A program made the position numbers and the translations under genes. The notes beneath the pieces were generated by a model that was not told the origin of the DNA, ran no database searches, and saw only the letters and a program-made list of their open reading frames with translations. DNA of 64,000 nt from contig DASUDI010000021.1 in assembly GCA_036275695.1 (NCBI GenBank), positions 13,569 through 77,568 of the forward strand. Reading direction: 5' to 3'. Positions within the stretch are counted from its first letter, which is position 1. Each line of letters opens with the position of its first letter. Below are positions 39,520-46,830 of the stretch, one piece after another. The stretch comes from Damh-18 sp036275695. GTDB lineage: Bacteria > Patescibacteriota > Minisyncoccia > Phycocordibacterales > UBA918.

Positions 39520-40085
39520 CACTTCTTAATTTCAAGGAGTTCAACTGCAAAGATAAGTGGTGTATTGGGCGGTATGTTCCCAACCTGACGGTTGCCATAC
39601 GCCATGTCGCTCGGTATGACGAGAATACGTCGTCCACCCACTTTCATGCCTATGAGTCCTTCCTCCCAACCTTTAATAACAATTCCCTTCCCTATTGTGA
39701 ATGTAAATGTTTGACCTCTATCGTATGAGCTATCAAATTTAGTGCCATCTTGAAGTGTTCCAACATAGTGTACCGTTACCGTATCACCATTTTTCACTGA
39801 TTCCCCAACCGTCCCTAAATGTGCGTCATTAATAACCAACTTCACGAGCTCACCGTTTACTGAGTGCGCGTCTTTCAGAATCTGCTCTAGTTCAGTAATC
39901 TTTGTGTCGCTGCTTGTGCTTGTATTCTGTGTACCGAGCGCTACACTCCCCTCTTGTGTTTCGTTTGGTAGTGCATATCGAGCACCAAGAATATCAGTCT
40001 TTGTTTTGAGAATGCTGAGGACACATACCATAATGAGTACGCTCCCCACAATACCTACTATTTCGAATTTTTTACTTGCTTTCAT
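39519..40085 (-). CDS. FKBP-type peptidyl-prolyl cis-trans isomerase, membrane-anchored
   Basis: A 188-aa folding helper. Residues 8-27 form a membrane or signal helix without a clear cleavage site, then a short linker, then an FKBP domain from about residue 80: VTVHYVGTLQDGTKFDSSYD, FTIGKGIVIKGWEEGLIGMK, GGRRILVIPSDMAYG and IPPNTPLIFAVELLEI. All the hydrophobic pocket positions look conserved. It should act outside the cell membrane, where the large Pro-bearing surface proteins fold. First gene of an operon with tgt. Confidence 0.93.
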   Translation of the reverse strand: MKASKKFEIVGIVGSVLIMVCVLSILKTKTDILGARYALPNETQEGSVALGTQNTSTSSDTKITELEQILKDAHSVNGELVKLVINDAHLGTVGESVKNGDTVTVHYVGTLQDGTKFDSSYDRGQTFTFTIGKGIVIKGWEEGLIGMKVGGRRILVIPSDMAYGNRQVGNIPPNTPLIFAVELLEIKK

Positions 40086-40095
40086 ACTGTTTCAG

Positions 40096-40124
40096 ATTAT
40101 GGCAACATGATAACCTCCGTACAA
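40096..40124 (-). promoter_or_regulatory. Promoter of the FKBP-tgt operon
   Basis: TTGTAC, 17-nt spacer, CATAAT, then ten bases and ATG 40085. A GGAGG inside the spacer (40114-40118) is too far away to serve as a ribosome-binding site. Confidence 0.5.
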
Positions 40125-40143
40125 AATACCGCAAGTAGACACG

Positions 40144-41244
40144 TCACGGTACATGCGATGTGACGATAGTACCTAAATGCGAATTGACACCAGCATCATT
40201 ACTTATGGACAAAAATATTCTTTCGAGGAGTCGTGTCTGCCCATCAGGAGGCATGAGCCGTGGTTGCGAACGTGTGCTCCTTGATTCAACTCCTACCACT
40301 GAAAATGTTGTGGTCGATGCTGATAGGTGCACCGTTAGCATTGCGCCCTCTTGTACTTCATCACTAAAATACTGATCAAAAACAAAATTGCCAAGTGAGT
40401 AAAAAATGGGCACTCCCTTGTACATTCCAACATCCTGTACTACATGTGGATGATGACCCACAATAACATCGGCACCTGCATCAATGAGCGCGTGGGCAAA
40501 TGCCTCTTGTTTAGAACTGTGAGTTAATTCATACTCATTTCCCCAGTGAACGTACACAAACTGCATGTCAGTCTTCTCCGAAAGTTTCAATAATGCCACT
40601 TGCGCACTTTCCTTGGGATATGACCATACTGCATGTATAGGCAAAATCCCCACGCGGACACCAGTACCAGTTTCAATTATCTGCGCGTCACTGTACAACA
40701 CACTGGTTGGGTCTCCCACACATACTATATCTGCATCAATACATGAGAGACGCGTAGCGCGCAAACCGTCATCACCGTAATCAAATGAGTGATTGTTAGC
40801 GATTGACAGTATATCAAAACCGACGTTTTTCATACCCATGAGGGTTGTTGCGGGAACTGAAAAACGCATTGTACCAGACGGTGTGGGCACGTGTGTATGA
40901 GGTACCGCACTTTCAAAATTTGCAATCGCGTAATCGAATGAAGTGATGTATTGACGTAGAACACTGAAAGGATACGAAAGTCCATACACTTCGGTCAATT
41001 TTTCAACATGTCTACCGAGCATGATGTCGCCAACGAATAAGAGACGAATATTTGTTTTTTGTTCGGGGGCACTACTTACATCCACATACTGAGCAGACGT
41101 TGAAATTGATGCTTCTTGGGTGTGTGTTTTGTACTCAAAACTATTCTCATTCAGACGTATGTGTATCACCACAATAAGAATGAATGACACATAAAAAAAT
41201 ATGAATCCGCGAACTGGTTTAAGATGCGTGCTAACCCACTTCAT
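40144..41244 (-). CDS. CapA/PgsA-family metallophosphoesterase-like protein
   Basis: From ATG 41244 a 366-aa protein with one N-terminal membrane helix (about 12-32) and an outside calcineurin-like domain of the CapA type: RLLFVGDIMLGRHVE, FDYAIANFESAV, SIANNHSFDYG, FVYVHWGNEY and VIVGHHPHVVQ, which supply the metal-binding Asp, Asn and His residues. The name comes from poly-gamma-glutamate capsule export, but most homologues are uncharacterised and no capB/capC is nearby. An envelope polymer role is inference. Overlaps the upstream permease gene by 14 nt. Confidence 0.88.
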   Translation of the reverse strand: MKWVSTHLKPVRGFIFFYVSFILIVVIHIRLNENSFEYKTHTQEASISTSAQYVDVSSAPEQKTNIRLLFVGDIMLGRHVEKLTEVYGLSYPFSVLRQYITSFDYAIANFESAVPHTHVPTPSGTMRFSVPATTLMGMKNVGFDILSIANNHSFDYGDDGLRATRLSCIDADIVCVGDPTSVLYSDAQIIETGTGVRVGILPIHAVWSYPKESAQVALLKLSEKTDMQFVYVHWGNEYELTHSSKQEAFAHALIDAGADVIVGHHPHVVQDVGMYKGVPIFYSLGNFVFDQYFSDEVQEGAMLTVHLSASTTTFSVVGVESRSTRSQPRLMPPDGQTRLLERIFLSISNDAGVNSHLGTIVTSHVP

Positions 41245-42277
41245 TGAGATAGTTTGAACGAGCGTGGTAGAGTTCCACAATTACAAGGAAAAAACTAAGT
41301 ATGACAGGACCTAACACGAACCCGAGTGGACCAAACTTTGCGATACCACCGAGGACTGCAATGAGAACAAGGAATGGGTGAAGGTTGTTGCCTCGACTCA
41401 TAAGGTGGGGACCAATCATGTTGTCAATGAGTCCAACAGCGAGAACACCCCAGAGCGCAAGAAGAAGCGCAGAAAGGTGTGCTCCCGTGACAATGAGGTA
41501 TACGACTGATGGAACAATGACAATTGCAGTACCGACACCAGGCACAAGTGCGCCAATAGAAGCTATGGCACCCCAAAGGATTGCTCTCTCAAAACCAAAA
41601 ATAGTGAGCCCAACGGAAGTCAAAAGACCTTGAATGAGCGAAACCGCAACAGAACCAAGTGCTACCGATCGGACTGCGCGTGCCATTCGATTGAGGATGT
41701 GCATGTCCTCAGTATCATTGAGCGGACTAAGTCGAATGAGATATTTTGCAAAATAATCGCCATCTTTAAAGAAGTAATACATTCCTATTAGAGCAAGAAA
41801 AAACAAAAAAAGTGTTGACGCGGTTCCCGCAAAGAGCACCACAAGATGCTCAACAAAAAACTGGGCTGTCTGACGAGCGACATGTGCCATGTCAATTGAA
41901 AATCCAGGAATAAATTGACGCGCAAGCAGTTCGACTTGATTGACTGTGTGAGTAAATGACGCGCCACCCGAACTGCTGTTAAACAGAGAGTAAATGGCAA
42001 CCGCTTCTCCCAAAACTAGGTACGAAAGAAGAATAAGGGGTATGATAACTACCACAAAAACAACCGCGACTGACATGAGTGAGAGGAGGCTTGGTCGAAG
42101 ACGCGGAAAACGGTTTTTAAAATAAGTATGAAGTGGGTAGCAAATAGTCACCACGATTGCCGACAGTGCCAAAGCGCCTAAAAACGGTAGTAAAAGTTGC
42201 CATACGAGGTACCCACCCACAAAAAGCAAGACAAAAAAGAATAATTCAGTAATGAGACGCTCACGACTTACCATCAT
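41231..42277 (-). CDS. AI-2E family transporter (permease)
   Basis: A 348-aa membrane protein with about eight helices arranged as in the AI-2E/YdiK/TqsA family: two pairs of helices at the N-terminus, a central soluble stretch, then GLLTSVGLTIFGFERAILWG (split), the conserved IASIGALVPGVGTAIV and GLIDNMIGPHLMSRGNNLHPFLVLIAVLGG with the typical P-x-L-M-G/S. Members export small molecules or run Na+/H+ antiport; the substrate cannot be told. Two adjacent start ATGs (42277 and 42274). Confidence 0.92.
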   Translation of the reverse strand: MMVSRERLITELFFFVLLFVGGYLVWQLLLPFLGALALSAIVVTICYPLHTYFKNRFPRLRPSLLSLMSVAVVFVVVIIPLILLSYLVLGEAVAIYSLFNSSSGGASFTHTVNQVELLARQFIPGFSIDMAHVARQTAQFFVEHLVVLFAGTASTLFLFFLALIGMYYFFKDGDYFAKYLIRLSPLNDTEDMHILNRMARAVRSVALGSVAVSLIQGLLTSVGLTIFGFERAILWGAIASIGALVPGVGTAIVIVPSVVYLIVTGAHLSALLLALWGVLAVGLIDNMIGPHLMSRGNNLHPFLVLIAVLGGIAKFGPLGFVLGPVILSFFLVIVELYHARSNYLNEVG

Positions 42278-42285
42278 ATTTTAAT

Positions 42286-42291
42286 AGTATA
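42286..42291 (-). promoter_or_regulatory. -10 box of the AI-2E/CapA operon
   Basis: TATACT, eight bases, then ATG 42277. Confidence 0.45.
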
Positions 42292-42311
42292 CTATATATC
42301 TATAATCAACA

Positions 42312-42335
42312 AAGGTCAGATATATATCTGACCTT
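42312..42335 (-). terminator. Palindromic hairpin, probable terminator
   Basis: A perfect 24-bp palindrome, AAGGTCAGATAT and its mirror complement, lying 5 nt after the stop of the small gene at 42341. The T run after it is weak, so termination is likely rather than certain. Confidence 0.5.
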
Positions 42336-42340
42336 GTATG

Positions 42341-42505
42341 TCATGGAATGGGGGTAGGTGCTGGTATCGTAATCTTTGCTGAACGCGCAGTTGCTTCAAG
42401 CGCGTTAAATGTGGCTGATATTGCCCTATCTGCTGCATCGAAACTCGCACTGAACAGTGACGAAAGATACCAAATGACCAAGATCATTCCTATTGACTTA
42501 AACAT
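42341..42505 (-). CDS. Possible 54-aa single-helix membrane peptide
   Basis: A short frame from ATG 42505: one hydrophobic helix (about 4-20, SIGMILVIWYLSSLF) then an amphipathic Ala-rich helix (FDAADRAISATFNALEATA) and a Pro-rich end (PAPTPIP). The frame stays open upstream to 42724, but those residues look like AT-rich non-coding DNA. Support is the sensible topology and the hairpin just after the stop; against it is the lack of a clear promoter or ribosome site. No homologue recognised. Confidence 0.4.
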   Translation of the reverse strand: MFKSIGMILVIWYLSSLFSASFDAADRAISATFNALEATARSAKITIPAPTPIP

Positions 42506-42607
42506 ACATATGTAATTTGCAACTATAACAACACAGGACGAATGTGTTGTCTGAATAAAATCAGTAGTCGCGCATATGAAATGATTAAGAACAGTATCCG
42601 CATACAG

Positions 42608-42625
42608 TATAGCATATATGCTATA
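42608..42625. repeat. 18-bp perfect palindrome in intergenic region
   Basis: TATAGCATATATGCTATA reads the same on both strands. It lies in the 160-nt gap between the small gene (42505) and ccdA (ends 42666). It could be an operator or part of an AT-rich promoter; the rest of the gap shows only an ACGGAGGATG site at 42638-42647 on the plus strand. Confidence 0.5.
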
Positions 42626-42665
42626 TATGTAAACTACACGGAGGATGAAGTCATGCGAGATCAGG

Positions 42666-43403
42666 TTAATAAACACACAGTGGCGCCAATCCAAAAAAAT
42701 GATATATCTGAAAACCAAAGTCACTCATCAATATACTCTGTGACGAGAGCAACGATACTCCGAGGACAATAAGGAATACTCCACTGAACTTTGAAAGATA
42801 TCGTTCATAGCGTGCGTAGCCTGTAAAAGCGTGGACTGACTGCGCATATAATAAACCTGTCAAAATAAAGGGGACTGCCAAACCCAATGAAAAAGTAAGT
42901 AATAATACTCCTCCCTGCATAAGCGTTGCAGACTGTGACGCGAGGAGAAGGATTGAGGCGAGAATGGGTCCGGCACAGGGAGACCATCCGAGTGCAAATA
43001 CAACTCCTAGTAACAAAGGGCGAGCAAATCTACCTTTTTCCATATGTGGCACGCGAATTCGCTGAAAGGTATTTTTAAGTAGCGGTAGTTCAAAGACTCC
43101 AAGTATCGCAAGACCAAACAGTATAATTAACACCGATCCAACTTGAGAAAAAATTACTTTGTAATGCTGAGTCCATGATCCAAGATAAGCACTCAATAGA
43201 CCAAATAGAAAAAAAATAATACTAAAACCAAACGTAAAGGTAATGGTACGTATCGTAATCTCACGTCGCTTATTGTGACGCACCGTATCAGGCACCAAGG
43301 ACGCGAGAAAAGCCGGCACAATGGGAAGTGTGCATGGCGCAAGAAACATGACGACTCCACCCGCAAACGCACTCACCATGAGTATAAGTGAAAGTTCGTG
43401 CAT
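42666..43403 (-). CDS. ccdA: CcdA/DsbD-type thiol-disulfide transporter
   Basis: A 245-aa protein of six membrane helices that carries electrons from cytoplasmic thioredoxin to outside partners. The two reactive Cys are in VVMFLAPCTLPIVPAFLAS (helix 1) and LGWSPCAGPILASIL (helix 4), each with the flanking prolines of the family. ATG 43403 follows the TlpA-like stop by one base; a longer frame to 43457 would overlap it. Its partner here lacks a CxxC, so its target is uncertain; the DsbA-like protein at 14023 or other Cys proteins are alternatives. Confidence 0.93.
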   Translation of the reverse strand: MHELSLILMVSAFAGGVVMFLAPCTLPIVPAFLASLVPDTVRHNKRREITIRTITFTFGFSIIFFLFGLLSAYLGSWTQHYKVIFSQVGSVLIILFGLAILGVFELPLLKNTFQRIRVPHMEKGRFARPLLLGVVFALGWSPCAGPILASILLLASQSATLMQGGVLLLTFSLGLAVPFILTGLLYAQSVHAFTGYARYERYLSKFSGVFLIVLGVSLLSSQSILMSDFGFQIYHFFGLAPLCVY

Positions 43404-43404
43404 A

Positions 43405-43959
43405 CTACTGTGTGAGAGTTTGTAATATACTGGTAAGCTCTGCTTCGTCGAAAACACCGCGCGCGTGATACACCTTCACGCCATCCTTATCGTACACAAG
43501 AGTCTCTGGCATCGCGTAGCCGTTGATTGAAGTATAAAAATGATCACTCGGGTCTAAAAGAACGTGAATATCCTCAGATACAGGATACACACTCAGAAAT
43601 GAACGTACCGTACCGACTTGTTCCATGCGGTTAATGGCGAGAACGTATATATCTTGCGCGTACGTGTGTGCCAATCGAGCAAGTATTGGTAGTTCTGTTT
43701 GAGAAAATGGTGTCCACGTTGCCCATGAATTAATAATAATAGGCTTGCCACGAAAATTGTGTAAATTGACGGGATTTCCTGAGAGGTCTGTATACATCTG
43801 TCCATCATCTGGCTCAATGACTTTTAGATCATTTTCAAGATCACCCAAGTAACCACCTGGTGACACAGACAAAAAGGTAATCATCCCAAGGGCACATACC
43901 ACAACCATGATGAGAGTAACCTGTTTCCAATATTGCCGCAGATGCACTCCCATATACAC
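43405..43959 (-). CDS. TlpA/ResA-like thioredoxin-fold protein lacking the CxxC motif
   Basis: A 184-aa protein with an N-terminal membrane anchor (about 14-32) and a TlpA-type thioredoxin fold: the strand IIINSWATWTPFSQTELP, the helix after it, VLAINRMEQVGTVRSFL, and the cis-Pro region YAMPETLVYDKDG. In active relatives the first segment reads WATWCPPC; here both Cys are replaced (T83, S86). It keeps the fold and its usual neighbour CcdA, so the loss is recent or the protein works as a chaperone or binding partner. Confidence 0.88.
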   Translation of the reverse strand: MYMGVHLRQYWKQVTLIMVVVCALGMITFLSVSPGGYLGDLENDLKVIEPDDGQMYTDLSGNPVNLHNFRGKPIIINSWATWTPFSQTELPILARLAHTYAQDIYVLAINRMEQVGTVRSFLSVYPVSEDIHVLLDPSDHFYTSINGYAMPETLVYDKDGVKVYHARGVFDEAELTSILQTLTQ

Positions 43960-43961
43960 TC

Positions 43962-44444
43962 CTATCCCTTAATGAATAATTCAAAATCCTCAGGAGTCTC
44001 ACCCTCCATGGGAGGGATAAGATTGAGTTCGACTTCTCTACTCATAATGAACGCGCGTATTTTTGCTTGCTCACTTGCCTCAAACGACACTAAAAACCTC
44101 TGCGGTGTCACTACCTGAGCACATGTTTGTGCGTGATTGACAACCTTAAAATCTATCATTACTTGTTCTGGACTCGATTCAAGAATACGCGTATCCCAAT
44201 TAAGCAAATCACATGGAGTCGGCATTGCTATCTCACCAGCTAGGGTATGTTTTCCATTAATAAAAAAATGTTTTGCATCAATGCGAATTATATCTCCGTA
44301 TGGAGAAGTTTCATCAATAACAACAGGAGATGTTTCACTCTTATCTTCCTGCATTTCTTGTTTTTTGATGTACGTAAACGTAAACATACCGACGACAATA
44401 AGCACTAAAATAGTAGTTGCTATAATTATATTATTTTTACCCAT
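43962..44444 (-). CDS. Membrane-anchored hypothetical protein
   Basis: A 160-aa protein with one N-terminal membrane helix (about 5-26), an acidic linker and a beta-rich outside domain of about 110 aa. That domain holds two Cys (TPCDLLNWDT and HAQTCAQV) that could form one disulfide, and a conserved-looking end LNLIPPMEGETPEDF. I do not recognise the family. It lies 2 nt before the TlpA-like gene in the operon, which suggests a shared role in envelope redox or protein folding. Confidence 0.7.
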   Translation of the reverse strand: MGKNNIIIATTILVLIVVGMFTFTYIKKQEMQEDKSETSPVVIDETSPYGDIIRIDAKHFFINGKHTLAGEIAMPTPCDLLNWDTRILESSPEQVMIDFKVVNHAQTCAQVVTPQRFLVSFEASEQAKIRAFIMSREVELNLIPPMEGETPEDFELFIKG

Positions 44445-44490
44445 ATAACGTTTAACTAGTACTGATAATATTTTTTATTATACCATATAT

Positions 44491-45828
44491 CTACTGAGCA
44501 CTATTTACGCCTTCAACATACTCCATCCCTTCATCAACGGTGATTTGATAGCGGTTATGTTCTTCAGTTGCTTTTGCAATATACATAACGGTGATAATAA
44601 AAATTATAATGATGATAAGTAGGGATATGAAAAACTTTTTGTACACGCGTACAAAACCTATGATTGTCTCCATAACATCCATTGTCTCGCGAGTCGCGTG
44701 CATACGCGCGCGCAAATCAAGTACACCATATCGCAGCGGCGCGGTGATGTGCGTTTGTGGTACGGAGCGGGTATTGGGTTGTCCTCTCTCCCATAACATA
44801 CTTCGTGGTGTGGTGTGTAAGTGAACATGACCCTCCTTTGGATCTACACCAGCGAGTATGAGCATTCTACGTACATACGCACGCACCATCCACACAAGAC
44901 TCGAAATAATAAGTGTCAAAATAGACACAACAATAAGCGTCGCTTTCAGCGGGATAACCCAAAAATATACTGTTGCGGATTCACTCTTTACACCATCAGT
45001 CCCGTAGCCAAGGGTAACAATTGCCTTATAGCGACCAATATCGCTAAGGTTAAAGTCACTACTCCATGTATAATGATATTCACGTATACTTTTCGGCAGT
45101 ACGTTTCCAAATTGGGTCTGATAATTAACGGGGATCACTCCTCGTTCGGTACCCCACATATTAGTGATACGTATTTCACCTCGCGGGAGAAGGTGCACGT
45201 TGCCTTTATTCTCAAATCGTAGTGAAAATTCTGCCTGTGGTTTTTCAAGTATGGAATCAGATAGTCGAAATTCACGAATGGAACCTTGCTCGATTACGTC
45301 ACCTTCGACCCTCAAAAAAAATAATGAGGTGACTGCTTGTGATGTCCTGACGAGAGGACCATTTGCAATATTATTTGGTGGTTCGGTACTTATGAGTACT
45401 GCTGCATAATGTCCTCCCGGTGACGCATTCTTTGGAATGTCCACAATGAACGATATCTCCTGAGTCTGTTCTGGCTGTATCTGGTGTGGCCCAGGGGGAA
45501 TCTCAACCCACTCCGCAAGTGTTGCGCCATCGGTATCTGGCGAATCGATAATTTGTGCCTCATCTTTTTTGACGGAAAAAAATTCACCTTGCCCATTTTC
45601 GCCCGTTGGTGAAAAATTTACCACTTCTGCATATACCGTCATGGGGAATGGGTTGCCGTTTACAACTTTAATAGTACTTTGCCACACATCTCCGGGAAGC
45701 GCGGTTATTTGAAAAAGTGGTGGGGTGACACTCAAAATTTGCGAAGATTGAGCGTTTACCGAAGATGAGCACATGAGCAGAAAAAAAGTGCCAATGATCT
45801 GTGTGAATCTAAAAAGTACATTTCTCAT
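44491..45828 (-). CDS. Secreted beta-sandwich protein with two C-terminal membrane helices (DUF916-like)
   Basis: A 445-aa protein: signal peptide (1-26), an Ig-like domain beginning LSVTPPLFQITALPGDVWQ with IPPGPHQIQPEQTQEISF and a Gly-rich GGHYAAVLIS, a second sandwich (FSLRFENKGNVHLLPRGEI), a membrane helix at about 293-315, a basic segment, and a further helix near 403-424. The layout resembles DUF916/WxL-binding proteins of Gram-positives and archaeal NEW3-type sandwiches; the match is loose. Its ATG overlaps the upstream paralogue's stop (ATGA). Confidence 0.72.
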   Translation of the reverse strand: MRNVLFRFTQIIGTFFLLMCSSSVNAQSSQILSVTPPLFQITALPGDVWQSTIKVVNGNPFPMTVYAEVVNFSPTGENGQGEFFSVKKDEAQIIDSPDTDGATLAEWVEIPPGPHQIQPEQTQEISFIVDIPKNASPGGHYAAVLISTEPPNNIANGPLVRTSQAVTSLFFLRVEGDVIEQGSIREFRLSDSILEKPQAEFSLRFENKGNVHLLPRGEIRITNMWGTERGVIPVNYQTQFGNVLPKSIREYHYTWSSDFNLSDIGRYKAIVTLGYGTDGVKSESATVYFWVIPLKATLIVVSILTLIISSLVWMVRAYVRRMLILAGVDPKEGHVHLHTTPRSMLWERGQPNTRSVPQTHITAPLRYGVLDLRARMHATRETMDVMETIIGFVRVYKKFFISLLIIIIIFIITVMYIAKATEEHNRYQITVDEGMEYVEGVNSAQ

Positions 45829-46829
45829 AAGTTGTTACGTGTTAGATCAATATCATGATGACGTGGGTCGCGTTTCCCTTCACGCACATGAACCATAAGG
45901 CGCTCTGAGTCATCCATATCAGTATCATCGAAATAACGTTTATGAACATACCACGCGCCAAAAATTACCACAGTAATTAAGCCTGAGAGTAGTATGAGTA
46001 AATACTTTATCGGAAAGGCGTAAAAGAAACTTGTGTCTTGGACCGTCGCTCGCTGTGTTGAACCGTATTCAACTGATAAAAAAGCCTTGTATTTACCGAA
46101 AAGACCGTCACGCGATATCTTGGTTTCGAATACATGCTCACCATTGGGAGGAACCTCTACGCGATCCTCATTGACGCGGGCAACCCCCACTTCCTTGCCC
46201 TTGCTATCATAAATAATGATTTCTCCTTCAGGAACAAGACTCTCACTGCTCGGATTGTTAAAGGTGTAGCGGGCTACATTATTAGAATCATTGGTAATGA
46301 AGCGATTTACAACAAACCCCGAAAGTTTGAGAAATTCAGTATTCTTCTCCTCAATGGTGACATTAATGATCGTTCCTGGTGCCTGACCCTGTGCCACAAG
46401 TCGCTCTGCCTCGTCGCGATTATCACCATGACCAAATCCAATAAATGCATGATATGTACCTGGTGACGGGGTTGGGTGCACACGGAGTGTAATGGGGATT
46501 TTTATTTCATCACCCGGTCGCACGAGGATGCCAAGTCTGCTAACTTCAATCCACGACGCAAGTGAGGTGGTACGGTCACTCTCAACTGGTGGCAGGAATT
46601 CTTCAATTGTCCCACCATCCTGAATCGAAATGTTGTTGACGGAGGGATAAAGAGTGGCTGGTTGAGCTCCCGTATTTTTAATAGTAATTTCCTTTTGAAT
46701 AATATCCCTTCCCTCTGCATCTATATCCATTACCAGTGGCGATACCGAAAAGGTGGGCGCCGCGTATGCGACGACAGGTGTCGTGTATAGCGAGAGTGTT
46801 ATTAAACTTATGATGTAAAAATATCTCAT
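45825..46829 (-). CDS. Secreted beta-sandwich protein with C-terminal anchor, paralogue of next gene
   Basis: From ATG 46829 a 334-aa protein: signal peptide (1-24), first sandwich (FSVSPLVMDIDAEGRDIIQ, RPGDEIKIPITLRVHPTPSPG), second sandwich (GFVVNRFITNDSNNVARYTF, VPEGEIIIYDSKGKEVG) and one membrane helix at about 278-298 with a charged cytoplasmic tail. Same domain order as the protein at 44491, so the pair arose by duplication. The ATG directly follows the stop of the giant surface protein; the frame to 46967 is not used. Possibly an assembly or docking factor for the giant protein. Confidence 0.72.
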   Translation of the reverse strand: MRYFYIISLITLSLYTTPVVAYAAPTFSVSPLVMDIDAEGRDIIQKEITIKNTGAQPATLYPSVNNISIQDGGTIEEFLPPVESDRTTSLASWIEVSRLGILVRPGDEIKIPITLRVHPTPSPGTYHAFIGFGHGDNRDEAERLVAQGQAPGTIINVTIEEKNTEFLKLSGFVVNRFITNDSNNVARYTFNNPSSESLVPEGEIIIYDSKGKEVGVARVNEDRVEVPPNGEHVFETKISRDGLFGKYKAFLSVEYGSTQRATVQDTSFFYAFPIKYLLILLSGLITVVIFGAWYVHKRYFDDTDMDDSERLMVHVREGKRDPRHHDIDLTRNNL

Positions 46830-46830
46830 A

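Noticed and set aside
40114..40118. GGAGG as ribosome site of the FKBP gene
   Set aside because: It lies about 28 nt before the ATG, inside the spacer of the predicted promoter.
42506..42724. Longer version of the small protein ending at 42341
   Set aside because: The added 73 residues are rich in Ile, Tyr and Phe as expected from AT-rich non-coding DNA, and they run into the ccdA end.
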